Source: Aquimarina muelleri DSM 19832
GTDB lineage: Bacteria; Bacteroidota; Bacteroidia; Flavobacteriales; Flavobacteriaceae
NCBI RefSeq assembly: GCF_000430665.1
Contig: NZ_AUML01000017.1
Coordinates: 48,000-111,999 of the forward strand
DNA: 64,000 nucleotides
Direction of reading: 5' to 3'
Part shown: piece by piece, positions 19,301 through 27,046 of the stretch
Numbering within the stretch: position 1 is the first letter of the stretch
How the letters are laid out: each line of letters starts with the position of its first letter
The notes under the pieces: model-generated
Seen by the model: only the letters and a program-made list of their open reading frames with translations
Databases searched by the model: none
Told to the model about the DNA's origin: nothing
Made by a program: the position numbers and the translations under genes

Positions 19301-19392
19301 GCTCTAAGTTGATTATTTTGAGCAAATAAAGAACTGATAAAGCCAGACATTAAGAAAAAAAATAGATAAATAATAGTGCGTGTTGTTTTCAC
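16333..19392 (-). CDS. LytS-type sensor kinase with reg_prop beta-propeller and Y_Y_Y domain
   Basis: About 1019 residues from GTG at 19392. A longer frame from TTG at 19428 exists, but a TAnnTTTG-like element (complement of 19416-19423) would lie between the two starts, and the GTG start puts the signal peptide (VKTTRTIIYLFFFLMSGF) at the N-terminus. Many reg_prop propeller repeats follow (DKIGYLWLGTQGGGL, NIWIATSGGGFYKY, NLWVGSERGVDRI), then a Y_Y_Y domain (LSFSYKTVDLDHP, YRWKLNSSAW), one membrane helix (WFQLTVISLIILILGG), His_kinase (LQMNPHFIFNALNGIK) and HATPase_c (NAVRHGI, DNGQGI). It senses a periplasmic signal, unknown here. Confidence 0.9.
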   Translation of the reverse strand: MKTTRTIIYLFFFLMSGFISSLFAQNNQLRAYTLEDGLPQSQVYDIIQDKIGYLWLGTQGGGLCRFNGEEFKIWNENDGLQSNYIHSLAFVNDSLFIGTKSGLSIKTKNKFTNINGPRINKIYQIKNKIYLATNIGVYEYRKNRGLIKVNLNPKINTSVINDIVFDNKLFWIATNKGLWKLNNIQKDASIIERHSPFDFTAAIFHKNKIFATSFNHGILVLNTNAKTYGNRWIKKVTRVTNISKHNNNELWFSTDNEGITIIDSEVYQQKKKINKTNGLGVSHIRKTIMDRQSNIWIATSGGGFYKYFQNNFTHYDQNNGLKGNHVYAVHSIKNDIWASNSEAGLIKIDSLGIHHIPQEERVSEVKIKTIANDALGNIWAGTDGKGIFFKQIKQVDSIVTDTIMHSNTLDEDPIILIDTIIKTTYKNHIIDTDKGLQSDWIRSIQVVNNTIWVASYSSGISKFKYNSKKRTLISLKKFTGKNGIEDLQIRDMKQSPDGTIWYATQNGHLGYIKNNKVTHLGNVLNQKTAISTLLFHKNIIYIGTAGRGVWWSSLDKEIKFKKLKGRKRPYSDNIYQMIFDNNNNLWVGSERGVDRIELSQSNVIVDIFHFGRNDGFLGIETSLNAITKDKKGNLWFGAIYGLTKYQPTGITKATVKPKLYFEDVEVAYRSVDSIQLNNWANSDKILKLTPKQTELSFSYKTVDLDHPNDVQYRWKLNSSAWSPWSTDNKQNLAGLAYGAHYFSAQSRNYRWEESDIITFNFFIDSPVYEKLWFQLTVISLIILILGGYGLSYIRRVKQKNKEERTRLQMQNHLLSLEQKALRLQMNPHFIFNALNGIKAMGTSNPIRMNTTINTFATLLRDILYNSRKDYITLDQEMQTLKHYIEIEQLMASKPFIYDISIESDFDPEEILIPPMLIQPFVENAVRHGILKGTRNGELKIQFHTTDKFLHCTIIDNGQGIFQSQKNKAKTDHQSMALTVTRERLESISGKDSLIIKEILDGNSVTGTQILFKIPLQTDY

Positions 19393-19457
19393 AGAAAGAG
19401 GTGTCGAGTTAATAGCAAATATAATCAAACCTGTTTTGGTTTGATATGTAATTAGAT

Positions 19458-19499
19458 TTATTCCACATTGTGGAGTTTAATTCTCCGAGATTATTGATT
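19458..19499 (+). repeat. Short-form palindromic repeat, copy 5
   Basis: TTATTCCACATTGTGGAG then TTTAATTCTCCGAGATTATTGATT. It sits next to the terminator at 19507-19535, just upstream of the reg_prop kinase gene. Confidence 0.85.
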
Positions 19500-19506
19500 A
19501 TAAAAA

Positions 19507-19535
19507 ACCGACACCGCTTTTTAAAGCGGGTCGGT
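19507..19535 (-). terminator. Intrinsic terminator of the 193-residue exported protein gene
   Basis: Stem ACCGAC-CCGCTTT / AAAGCGG-GTCGGT with one bulged A and a TT loop. On the minus strand it is followed by TTTTTTA. It ends the transcript of the gene at 19598-20179. Confidence 0.85.
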
Positions 19536-19597
19536 ATAATAAACAAAAGATTCCCCCTTTTTGCCTATTAGAAATTGAGTAAGTGTTATAGTTATTT

Positions 19598-20179
19598 TTA
19601 ATAAGATGTTATAGCAGTTGTCTTTAAGTCTTCAATGATTTTATCTTTCCAAATAAAATTTTGCTTTAAATTTATATATTTAACATCTGCTGTTTCCTCG
19701 TTATAAAATGTTTGAGTTTCTAGTATATTACCCTTTATTCCATATTCCTGATTTGGGAAAATATATTGGTAGTCTGTATCTGAGTTTTCACAGTACACAT
19801 TTTTAAGATTAGGTAATGCAACAATAGAAAGATCATCCTTTATTATATAGTAATATGCTTCTACATGCGCACAACAAGCAAGATATTCAATTTCCATTTT
19901 AATAACCTTAGAGATCCCTTCTAATCCAGGGTTCTCTAAGGTAGATATAAAGATGTCCTCAAAAAGTTCTGTATCTTCAAGTGTAAGAGTGGATATGGTA
20001 TTAATATCTTCTCTATTGCTAACCAGATTAATAACATATGAGGGATGTTGTTTTCCCTGGTCCATAATTTTAGTTGTTACGAAAAACTCTTGAGTTTTAG
20101 TAAAAACGTTTTGAGCATTAATGCCTTGAAAACTTTGTAAAAGAATAATGATTACAGCAACATTTTTCATAACAGACAT
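19598..20179 (-). CDS. Exported protein of unknown function
   Basis: 193 residues. A signal peptide (MKNVAVIIILLQSFQGINAQ) begins at residue 4, so the ATG at 20170 may be the true start. The mature region has a LACCAH segment and a further single Cys (VYCENS), which could form disulphides after export. I recognise no family. It is monocistronic, with its own terminator 60 nt downstream, and is followed by the reg_prop sensor system. Confidence 0.65.
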   Translation of the reverse strand: MSVMKNVAVIIILLQSFQGINAQNVFTKTQEFFVTTKIMDQGKQHPSYVINLVSNREDINTISTLTLEDTELFEDIFISTLENPGLEGISKVIKMEIEYLACCAHVEAYYYIIKDDLSIVALPNLKNVYCENSDTDYQYIFPNQEYGIKGNILETQTFYNEETADVKYINLKQNFIWKDKIIEDLKTTAITSY

Positions 20180-20624
20180 ATTTTGAGGTTGACTATTTTG
20201 TGTAAAAGTAGTAGCTTAAGTTGTCTGGAAATAGGTGTTTCTAGAATTCGTAAGGCTTTAATTAGAATTCGTTTTTTGTTAAACTAATAATGTGATTATA
20301 AGTTTTTGATTATAAGTGTTTTATTCTTAATTGTAGATGGTAGTTTAGAAGGCTTAAAAAACAAAGAACTTATTGTTATTATTAAGTTAAAATGAGATTA
20401 TAAAGATTAATGAGATAATAAAACACTTTAGTGTATTGTTTTATACTTTTAGGATAAAACTTTTTTGAATCTAATTGCAATACTTTGTTTTATAAAAAAT
20501 GGTTTAAAGTATTGTTGTATACTGAAGGTTGCTTTAAAAAATCAAAGGACAGTAAACAAATATTAGCTATAGTTTTAAATGTTTTTTTATACTAATGAAA
20601 CAAAAATAAACTAAAACAAAAATA
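20180..20624. other. AT-rich divergent intergenic region
   Basis: This 445-bp gap lies between the exported-protein gene (minus) and the muramidase gene (plus). It is very AT-rich. I see an imperfect inverted repeat at about 20417-20443 (ATAAAACAC / GTGTATTGTTTTAT) and no convincing ORF. It probably holds promoters for both genes. Confidence 0.45.
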
Positions 20625-21467
20625 ATGAAAACAATACGGTATCGTTCAAGCGGGCAAGATGTTCATTATCTCGAAGAGATTTTGACTAAATTAGGGTATA
20701 AGGTGTATGTTTCTAATTTTTTTGGAAAAGACACAGATATAGCAGTTAAAGATTTTCAAAGTAAACATAATCTTGTTATTGACGGTATTGTAGGTCTTAA
20801 AACATGGTCAAAGCTAATAGAAGTTAAAAAAGATCTTACGGCATTTAATAATAAACTTTTATCAGAACAAGATGTTAAAGATTTCGCACATCAATATGGT
20901 TTAGAATTAGCAATGATAAAAGCAGTTAATGAAATAGAAAGTAATGGGAAAGGTTTCTTAATATGTGGTAGGCCAAGGATTTTGTTTGAAGGACATGTTT
21001 TTTGGAGAGAATTAGAAAAAAGAGGAATCAACGTTACACAATTTGTTTCAGAAAATAATAAAGATGTTTTGTATAAAAAATGGACTAAAACACATTATAA
21101 AGGAGGTTCAGGGGAGTATGATCGCTTAGAAAAGGCAACAAAAATTTCTAGTGATAAAGCTTTTAAAGAAGCAGCATATTGTTCTGCATCATGGGGTTCT
21201 TTTCAAATAATGGGGTATCATTATTCAACTTTAGGGTATCCCTCTATAGATAATTTTGTTTCAAAAATGTATGAACACGAAAGAGAGCATCTTAACGCTT
21301 TTGGTAAATTTATTAAAACCACTTCTTTTAAAGGTAAAAAACTAATAGATTGGGTGAAAGAAAAAAATTGGGAAAGGTTTGCAGAAGGTTACAATGGACC
21401 TGCTTACAAAAAAAACAAGTACGATAGCAAGTTAAAAAATGCTTATTTAAGATATAGTAATGACTAA
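20625..21467 (+). CDS. Peptidoglycan-binding N-acetylmuramidase (endolysin-like)
   Basis: 280 residues. The N-terminal PG_binding_1 domain (about 5-68: SSGQDVHYLEEILTKLGY, AVKDFQSKHNLVIDGIVG) is followed by an N-acetylmuramidase (DUF3380) domain (about 90-275: AMIKAVNEIESNGKGFL, PRILFEGHVFW, ASWGSFQIMGYHY). The Glu in NEIES and the Glu in LFEGH fit the family's active site. It lacks a signal peptide, as phage endolysins do, but no phage genes surround it. It could be a relic lysin, a toxin for another secretion system, or an autolysin released on lysis. Confidence 0.85.
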   Translation: MKTIRYRSSGQDVHYLEEILTKLGYKVYVSNFFGKDTDIAVKDFQSKHNLVIDGIVGLKTWSKLIEVKKDLTAFNNKLLSEQDVKDFAHQYGLELAMIKAVNEIESNGKGFLICGRPRILFEGHVFWRELEKRGINVTQFVSENNKDVLYKKWTKTHYKGGSGEYDRLEKATKISSDKAFKEAAYCSASWGSFQIMGYHYSTLGYPSIDNFVSKMYEHEREHLNAFGKFIKTTSFKGKKLIDWVKEKNWERFAEGYNGPAYKKNKYDSKLKNAYLRYSND

Positions 21468-21517
21468 TCATTATCTAAAGAATAATTAGAATTATTGATT
21501 TTTTATATTTTTACCTC

Positions 21518-21991
21518 ATGATTGATAATTTCGAAAATGAGTTTTTTGGAATTGGTATTCAAAATGGCAAAACACCAGAAAATCTTGGAGTTTTATGGCG
21601 TTCTGCACAAAATATGGGAGCCAGTTTTATTTTTACTATAGGTAATCGATATGCAAAACAAGCGAGTGATACTCACAATGCAGTAAAATCTATGCCTTAT
21701 TTTCATTACGATACCTTCGAGGATTTTTATCGCCATTTACCAAAGGGGGCAATGTTGGTAGGAGTAGAGCTTGCTAAAGAAGCTAAATCTCTGGAAACGT
21801 TTAATCACCCTAAAAGATGTGTGTATTTATTAGGAGCCGAGGATCATGGGTTATCGAAAATGGCTATGGAGAAATCACAGTTTTTAGTAAAATTTAAATC
21901 AGAACTAAGTATCAATGTAGCGGTAGCTGGTAGTATTGTTATGTATGATCGTGGGGTTGATAAACCTAGGTTTATAAGAAATCGGGATTAA
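21518..21991 (+). CDS. TrmH-family (SpoU) RNA 2'-O-methyltransferase
   Basis: 157 residues with a complete SPOUT fold. Motif 1 is NGKTPENLGVLWRSAQNMGA, motif 2 is YLLGAEDHGLS, and motif 3 is LSINVAVAGSIVMYDR. These build the knotted S-adenosylmethionine site. The target (tRNA or rRNA) cannot be fixed from sequence; the length is that of small tRNA methylases such as TrmL, but the motif spelling is that of an uncharacterised TrmH-family branch. It is cytoplasmic and may be co-transcribed with the muramidase gene, 50 nt upstream. Confidence 0.88.
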   Translation: MIDNFENEFFGIGIQNGKTPENLGVLWRSAQNMGASFIFTIGNRYAKQASDTHNAVKSMPYFHYDTFEDFYRHLPKGAMLVGVELAKEAKSLETFNHPKRCVYLLGAEDHGLSKMAMEKSQFLVKFKSELSINVAVAGSIVMYDRGVDKPRFIRNRD

Positions 21992-22062
21992 TTAATTAAG
22001 ATCTTTTTTCTTAAGACATAGAATGGTATACATTATAATTATTGTTACTACCTTTAAAGTCT

Positions 22063-23409
22063 ATGTTTAAATCTTTAGAAAATTTTATTGCCAATTTTAG
22101 TTCATGGATTTGGGATTGGCCTTTGTTAATATTACTTATAGGTGGAGGCTTATTTTTTTTAATTTACTCTAGGTTCACTCCCTTTTTTTACTTTAAACAT
22201 GCCATAGGAATACTTAGTGGTAAATATAATGATGCCCATGACTCTGGTCAACTTACTCATTTTCAAGCTTTGTCATCGGCTTTAGCTGCAACAGTAGGTA
22301 TGGGTAATATTAGTGGAGTAGCTGTCGCAATTGTTATGGGGGGACCTGGAGCAATTTTTTGGATGTGGATCAGTGCCTTGATTGGTATGGCAACTAAATT
22401 TTATACCTGTTCTCTTTCTATAATGTACAGAACTGAAGACGATCAAGGTAAATTACTTAGTGGTCCGATGTATGTAATAACAAAAGGTTTAGGTCACCAG
22501 TGGAAACCTTTGGCAATCGTGTTTGCTTTGGCAGGGCTTATAGGAACACTTCCTGCTTTTACTGCAAATCAACTAACCCAGACATTAGTAGATGTTTTAG
22601 ATTGGACAGATAGTGATAAGTGGTATATCGGGATTGTCCTTGCCGCGATTACAACATTAGTTATTTTTGGTGGAATTAAACGAATAGGTGCTGTAGCTAG
22701 TAGATTAGTTCCTTTTATGGTAGTGCTTTATTTTATAACAGTTATTACTATATTAATAATACAAATAGAAAAAATACCAGAAATGTTTACCTTGATTTTC
22801 TCAGATGCATTTTCTGGAAAAGCTGCGGCAGGAGGTGCTTTGGGGTATTTAATTAAAACTGGTGTTAAAAGAGCTGCTTTTTCTAATGAAGCGGGTATAG
22901 GAACAGCATCAATGATGCATGGTACTGCAAAAACCAATGAACCAATTAGAGAAGGATTAGTAGCGATGATTGGTCCTGCGATAGATACATTGTTAGTATG
23001 CACATTAACTGCTTTGGCAATTCTTTCTACAGGGGTATGGCAAAGTACAAGTGATAATGGGGTATCCTTAACTTTAGAAGCGTTCAATTCGGTTTTACCT
23101 TATGGATTAGGAGATATTGTTGTAATGATTATGGTTTTGGTATTTGGGTTTTCTACATTGTTTTCTTATTCGTATTACGGGACAACATGTTTAAGCTTTT
23201 TAACCAAACCTAAATACGGGAAATACTATAATTATATATATATCGTATCTATTGTAGTTGCAGCAGTAGTAAAAATAGAATTTGCAATTAATCTTATCGA
23301 TAGTGCTTTTGCTATAATGGCTATACCTACGGTCATTTCTGGATTATTATTAGCTCCCAAAGTAAATGCTAGAGCAAAAATTTATTTTAAGGAACTAAAG
23401 AAGTATTAA
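22063..23409 (+). CDS. Sodium:alanine symporter family (AGCS) transporter
   Basis: About 448 residues from ATG at 22063; the frame extends to a TTG at 22042, but the shorter start fits the family. It is strongly hydrophobic, with about ten membrane helices. AGCS signatures include TVGMGNISGVAVAI, GPGAIFWMWISALIGMATKF, KRAAFSNEAGIGTASMMH and FGFSTLFSYSYYG. It imports alanine, glycine or a related amino acid with sodium across the inner membrane. The gene converges on the OmpA-like gene, with only about 10 nt between stop codons. Confidence 0.93.
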   Translation: MFKSLENFIANFSSWIWDWPLLILLIGGGLFFLIYSRFTPFFYFKHAIGILSGKYNDAHDSGQLTHFQALSSALAATVGMGNISGVAVAIVMGGPGAIFWMWISALIGMATKFYTCSLSIMYRTEDDQGKLLSGPMYVITKGLGHQWKPLAIVFALAGLIGTLPAFTANQLTQTLVDVLDWTDSDKWYIGIVLAAITTLVIFGGIKRIGAVASRLVPFMVVLYFITVITILIIQIEKIPEMFTLIFSDAFSGKAAAGGALGYLIKTGVKRAAFSNEAGIGTASMMHGTAKTNEPIREGLVAMIGPAIDTLLVCTLTALAILSTGVWQSTSDNGVSLTLEAFNSVLPYGLGDIVVMIMVLVFGFSTLFSYSYYGTTCLSFLTKPKYGKYYNYIYIVSIVVAAVVKIEFAINLIDSAFAIMAIPTVISGLLLAPKVNARAKIYFKELKKY

Positions 23410-23419
23410 TATTATTTTT

Positions 23420-25426
23420 TTATTTCCTTACAATAAACTCGCTTCTCCTGTTTTCTTGATGTTCTTCTTCTGTACAAGGTATATCATCTGTGCATTTATT
23501 GAGTAACCTTCTTTCTCCATACGCTTTACCTCGCACACGTCGCCAATTAATCCCTCCTTTTTCGGTAATATATTTTACAGTAGCCCTCATTCTTTGTACA
23601 CTTAATTTTTTGTTATACCAATAACTTGATCTACTATCGGTGTGGGAACGAACCTCTATTTTAAGATCAGGATATTTATTCATTATAGAAATTATCTTTT
23701 GCAACTCCACTTCTGTTTCTGTAGTTATTATGGCATCATTTAAGCCAAAATAAATAGGTTCTAATTGTAAAATTTTAGTTAAATCGTCCCCTACATTTAT
23801 TTCTATAGTAGTAGATAGTAACTTCTCTTTATTTATTAGTGAAATATTTATTTCATTAATAAATTCAAAAGCATCTGTTGTTTCTGCCAAAATATCCCTT
23901 GGCATAAAATTCTTTGACTTTACTTTTAGGGTATAGTTTTCATTACAAGGAACTTTGAATCTGTAATTTCCGTTTGTATCAGAAATTATCTCCCTTATGA
24001 TATCTTCATTTTTATTTAGTAATACTATGTCTGCACTTGTTAGAGGATTTCCCGTTGTGTTGTTTGTAATGGTTCCTTCTATATATTGCATACAAGAAGT
24101 TATTAATTCTTCTGTTTGTTTAAAACTATAGATATCATCGTTTCCTTTACCTCCTTTTCTATTGCTGGCAAAGTATCCTATTTTTGTTTCTTCATTAAGA
24201 ATAAATGTAAAATCATCTTTTGGGCTATTAATAGGTCGGCCAACATTATAAGAATCAGAAAACCCATATTCATCAGGGACAGAAACAAAAATATCTAATC
24301 CTCCCAATCCTATGTGTCCATCACTAGAAAAGTATAAGGTACCATTGTTACTTATGTAAGGAAAGGTTTCTCTGCCTTCGGTATTGATTTTACTTCCTAA
24401 ATTTTTTGGATTACTATATTGATTGTCTCCTAGTATATCTACTACAAACAAATCAGATTGCCCAAAAGTACCAGGCATGTCACTTGCAAAGTACAATTTT
24501 TTACCATCTAGGCTTAAAGAAGGATGGGATACAGAATAGTCATCGCTACAAAAAGGTAGTTCTGTAATGTTTTCCCAACTACCGTTATGAAGAGTAGCTT
24601 TATATAGTTTTAATAGAACTACCCCTTTTTTACTTTTTCCTAATTTATGATTTAAATAATTGTTTCTAGAAAAGTATACCGTTTTACCATCTTTGCTAAA
24701 ACTAGTAGAAGATTCATGAAACCTTGTATTTATTTTACCCTTTAGTTTAACAGGATCATCAAGTGTAATGTTATCTTCCTGAATATTTGAAGCAAAAAGA
24801 TCTAGAAACGGCATTTCATCCCATTCATGCAGCTTAAAGGTGTTGTTTTTTTCTCTGGATGAAGCAAAAACAATTTGATTTTGATAATTGAAACTAGGAG
24901 AGTATTCAGAGTTTTTAGAGTTTATATTAAGAGGATATAATTCAAATTTGTCAGATTGCATCTTAATAAAGTCCAAGTAATCTCTTTTCTTCGCAAAAAA
25001 ATTAGCCCGCTTATCATTTTTGGTAATAGTGTAAAATTGGTGCATTATTGTATCTGCTTCTTTATAACGTTCTACGCTTTTTAAACTTTGAGCATATCTA
25101 AAAAGATATTCAGGGTTTAAATCTTCGGGATATAATTGTATTAATTTTTTATACCATTCTACAGAATCTTCGAGATTTCCTGTAAAGTAAAAAGAATCTG
25201 CTAATTTTGAATATAGACTAGGAGATGAGTATCCTTTTTGTGCGACATCCAGATAAATTGCTCTGGCATCTACATATGCATAAGATTTAAAAACTTGATC
25301 TGCTTTTGATAATTTTTTCTCAAGATTTTGTGCGTTTATACTAAATGATACTAGTAGAAAAACAACAAAAGAAATTGTGTTTTTTATAGAAATTAAACAT
25401 AAAGAAGTAGGAAAATAATTTTTCAA
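23420..25426 (-). CDS. OmpA-family protein with TPR, PD40 propeller and carboxypeptidase-like domain
   Basis: 668 residues. The start is a TTG (complement of 25424-25426) giving a signal peptide (NTISFVVFLLVSFSINAQ). Domain order: TPR repeats (about 35-145), PD40/WD40-like propeller (about 170-435: YSPSFNYQNQIVFAS, DGKTVYFSRNNY, SLDGKKLYFASDMPG, NGTLYFSSDGHIGLGG), CarboxypepD_reg (about 445-530) and OmpA-like peptidoglycan-binding domain (about 555-668: LKIEVRSHTDSRSS, QENRRSEFIVRK). This is the architecture of T9SS component PorE and many relatives. With no PorP/SprF gene beside it, the exact role is open. It probably links the outer membrane to peptidoglycan. Confidence 0.88.
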   Translation of the reverse strand: MKNYFPTSLCLISIKNTISFVVFLLVSFSINAQNLEKKLSKADQVFKSYAYVDARAIYLDVAQKGYSSPSLYSKLADSFYFTGNLEDSVEWYKKLIQLYPEDLNPEYLFRYAQSLKSVERYKEADTIMHQFYTITKNDKRANFFAKKRDYLDFIKMQSDKFELYPLNINSKNSEYSPSFNYQNQIVFASSREKNNTFKLHEWDEMPFLDLFASNIQEDNITLDDPVKLKGKINTRFHESSTSFSKDGKTVYFSRNNYLNHKLGKSKKGVVLLKLYKATLHNGSWENITELPFCSDDYSVSHPSLSLDGKKLYFASDMPGTFGQSDLFVVDILGDNQYSNPKNLGSKINTEGRETFPYISNNGTLYFSSDGHIGLGGLDIFVSVPDEYGFSDSYNVGRPINSPKDDFTFILNEETKIGYFASNRKGGKGNDDIYSFKQTEELITSCMQYIEGTITNNTTGNPLTSADIVLLNKNEDIIREIISDTNGNYRFKVPCNENYTLKVKSKNFMPRDILAETTDAFEFINEINISLINKEKLLSTTIEINVGDDLTKILQLEPIYFGLNDAIITTETEVELQKIISIMNKYPDLKIEVRSHTDSRSSYWYNKKLSVQRMRATVKYITEKGGINWRRVRGKAYGERRLLNKCTDDIPCTEEEHQENRRSEFIVRK

Positions 25427-25628
25427 AGGAAGCCCGGTTTTAAAAATATAAAAATGTTTTCACGGGGTTTTTGAAAACTTAATACAGTTAGTTAAATTTA
25501 TGAAAAAATCCTTAAAAACATCTAACTTATAAATCATTTTTTACAAGTTCTTTTTAAGAATAAATAGAAGAATAAGAAAAACGAATTTAATTATTTACAA
25601 TCCAGTATTTTCTTTTTGATTATTCATC

Positions 25629-25636
25629 TACCTTTG
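25629..25636 (+). promoter_or_regulatory. Candidate -7 promoter element of era
   Basis: TACCTTTG matches the Bacteroidota TAnnTTTG element, 15 nt before the era start codon. A TTTG at a usual -33 spacing is not seen, so support is partial. Confidence 0.4.
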
Positions 25637-25651
25637 TATTAAAATTAATAT

Positions 25652-26536
25652 ATGACTCATAAGGCTGGTTTCGTAAATATAATAGGCAACCCTAATGTAG
25701 GTAAATCTACATTAATGAATGCTTTTATAGGCGAGAAGTTGTCTATCATAACTTCTAAAGCACAAACAACAAGACATCGTATTTTAGGAATAGTAAATGG
25801 AGATGATTTTCAGGTAATCTTATCCGATACTCCGGGTATTATAAAACCAGCATATGAACTTCAGGCGTCTATGATGGATTTTGTAAAAACTGCTTTTGAA
25901 GATGCAGATATATTAATTTATATGATAGAAATTGGAGAAAAAGAGTTGAAAGACGAAGCTTTTTTCAATAAAATCACCAATGCAAAAATCCCTGTTCTTT
26001 TATTAATAAACAAAATTGATCAATCTAATCAAGAACAATTAGAGGAGCAAGTACAGTTTTGGACACAGAAAATGCCAAATGCAGAAATGTACCCGATATC
26101 TGCGCTTGAAAATTTTAATGTAAGAGAAGTTTTTGATAGAATAGTAGAGTTATTGCCAGTATCTCCCGCTTTTTATCCAAAAGATCAATTAACAGATAAA
26201 CCAGAACGATTTTTTGTGAACGAAGCGATTCGTGAAAAAATACTAATACATTACAAAAAAGAAATACCATATTCAGTAGAAGTAGAAACCGAAGAGTTTT
26301 TTGAGGATGAAGATATTATTAGGATTCGCTCAGTAATTATGGTAGAGCGAGATTCACAAAAAGGAATTATTATAGGTCATAAAGGATCTGCTTTAAAAAA
26401 GGTAGGTACAGAGGCCAGGAAAGATCTTGAGAAATTCTTTGGAAAAAAAATACATATAGAATTATACGTAAAGATTAATAAAAATTGGCGTACGAATGAA
26501 CGTCAATTAAAACGTTTTGGGTATAATAATAAATAA
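25652..26536 (+). CDS. era: GTPase Era
   Basis: 294 residues, the usual length. The GTPase domain (about 1-170) has G1 GNPNVGKST, G3 DTPG and G4 NKID. The C-terminal KH RNA-binding domain (about 200-290) includes IIGHKGSALKKVGTEARKDLE. Era binds the 3' end of 16S rRNA and helps 30S assembly. It is followed after a 510-bp gap by der, another ribosome-assembly GTPase gene, so two related functions sit together. Confidence 0.97.
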   Translation: MTHKAGFVNIIGNPNVGKSTLMNAFIGEKLSIITSKAQTTRHRILGIVNGDDFQVILSDTPGIIKPAYELQASMMDFVKTAFEDADILIYMIEIGEKELKDEAFFNKITNAKIPVLLLINKIDQSNQEQLEEQVQFWTQKMPNAEMYPISALENFNVREVFDRIVELLPVSPAFYPKDQLTDKPERFFVNEAIREKILIHYKKEIPYSVEVETEEFFEDEDIIRIRSVIMVERDSQKGIIIGHKGSALKKVGTEARKDLEKFFGKKIHIELYVKINKNWRTNERQLKRFGYNNK

Positions 26537-26897
26537 TATTTTCTTATCACTACAGAAGTATTTTCGACTGAGGGTTTATAGTTTGTTATTTATTAATGTT
26601 GCATTATCAACAATTAGATTAATGTTTGTAATTTATTTTTAGAATAAGGTTAAGGATATATTTACTATCAACATTTGATTTGCTACAATAACTACAAAGT
26701 GTCTAATAATGTTTCGATCTACGAAACAAGTAGGGTTTACGTATTAAAAAAAACAATAAAAAAACAGGTAAAATAGTGCGAGAAATGCAGCTATAACTGC
26801 ATCCATAAAAAGTTTGTTGTTTTACAGTAACCAACTTAGTAACAATACTTGGTATATTTACATAAGTAATTATTTCACTGACTGACTATCAATTATG

Positions 26898-26946
26898 AAA
26901 AGCTCCATCGACCTGAAACATTGGTCTTTGGGCTTTTTATTTTTTC
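26898..26946 (+). terminator. Orphan terminator-like hairpin
   Basis: AAAAGC(T)CCA..ACC pairs with GGT..TGGGCTTTT around a 9-nt loop and is followed by TTTTTATTTTTT, a good U tract. It is 360 nt beyond era, too far to be its simplest terminator, so it may end a separate small transcript. Confidence 0.6.
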
Positions 26947-26996
26947 TGCCAACGTTTTCTAAGACTATTCTTAATGAAATCCAAATATGTATAGTA

Positions 26997-27022
26997 TTGC
27001 TTAAATAAAAAGTCTAATTTTG
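26997..27022 (+). promoter_or_regulatory. Candidate promoter of der
   Basis: TAATTTTG at 27015-27022 matches TAnnTTTG and lies 24 nt before the der start codon. A TTG at 26997-26999 could serve as a weak -33 element with a 15-nt spacer. Confidence 0.45.
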
Positions 27023-27046
27023 CACAAAATTTAGAAATAGATAGTA

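Larger units (their letters stand above)
26537..27046. other. Gap between era and der with a candidate structured RNA
   Basis: This 510-bp stretch has no ORF worth calling. From about 26690 it holds a series of hairpins: TGTTTCG-ATCTA-CGAAACA (26710-26728), ATGCAG-CTATAA-CTGCAT (26785-26802), and a terminator-like stem at 26898-26946. A small RNA of roughly 200-250 nt ending at 26946 is possible. No homology to a known RNA class was recognised. Confidence 0.4.

Noticed and set aside
6702..19499. Reading the TCCACATTGTGGA repeats as plain transcription terminators
   Set aside because: The hairpins lack U tracts on either strand, occur both upstream and downstream of genes, and one (19458) sits beside a separate well-formed terminator.
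22728..23087. 119-residue minus-strand ORF inside the AGCS gene
   Set aside because: Antisense shadow of a conserved transporter, no recognisable domain.
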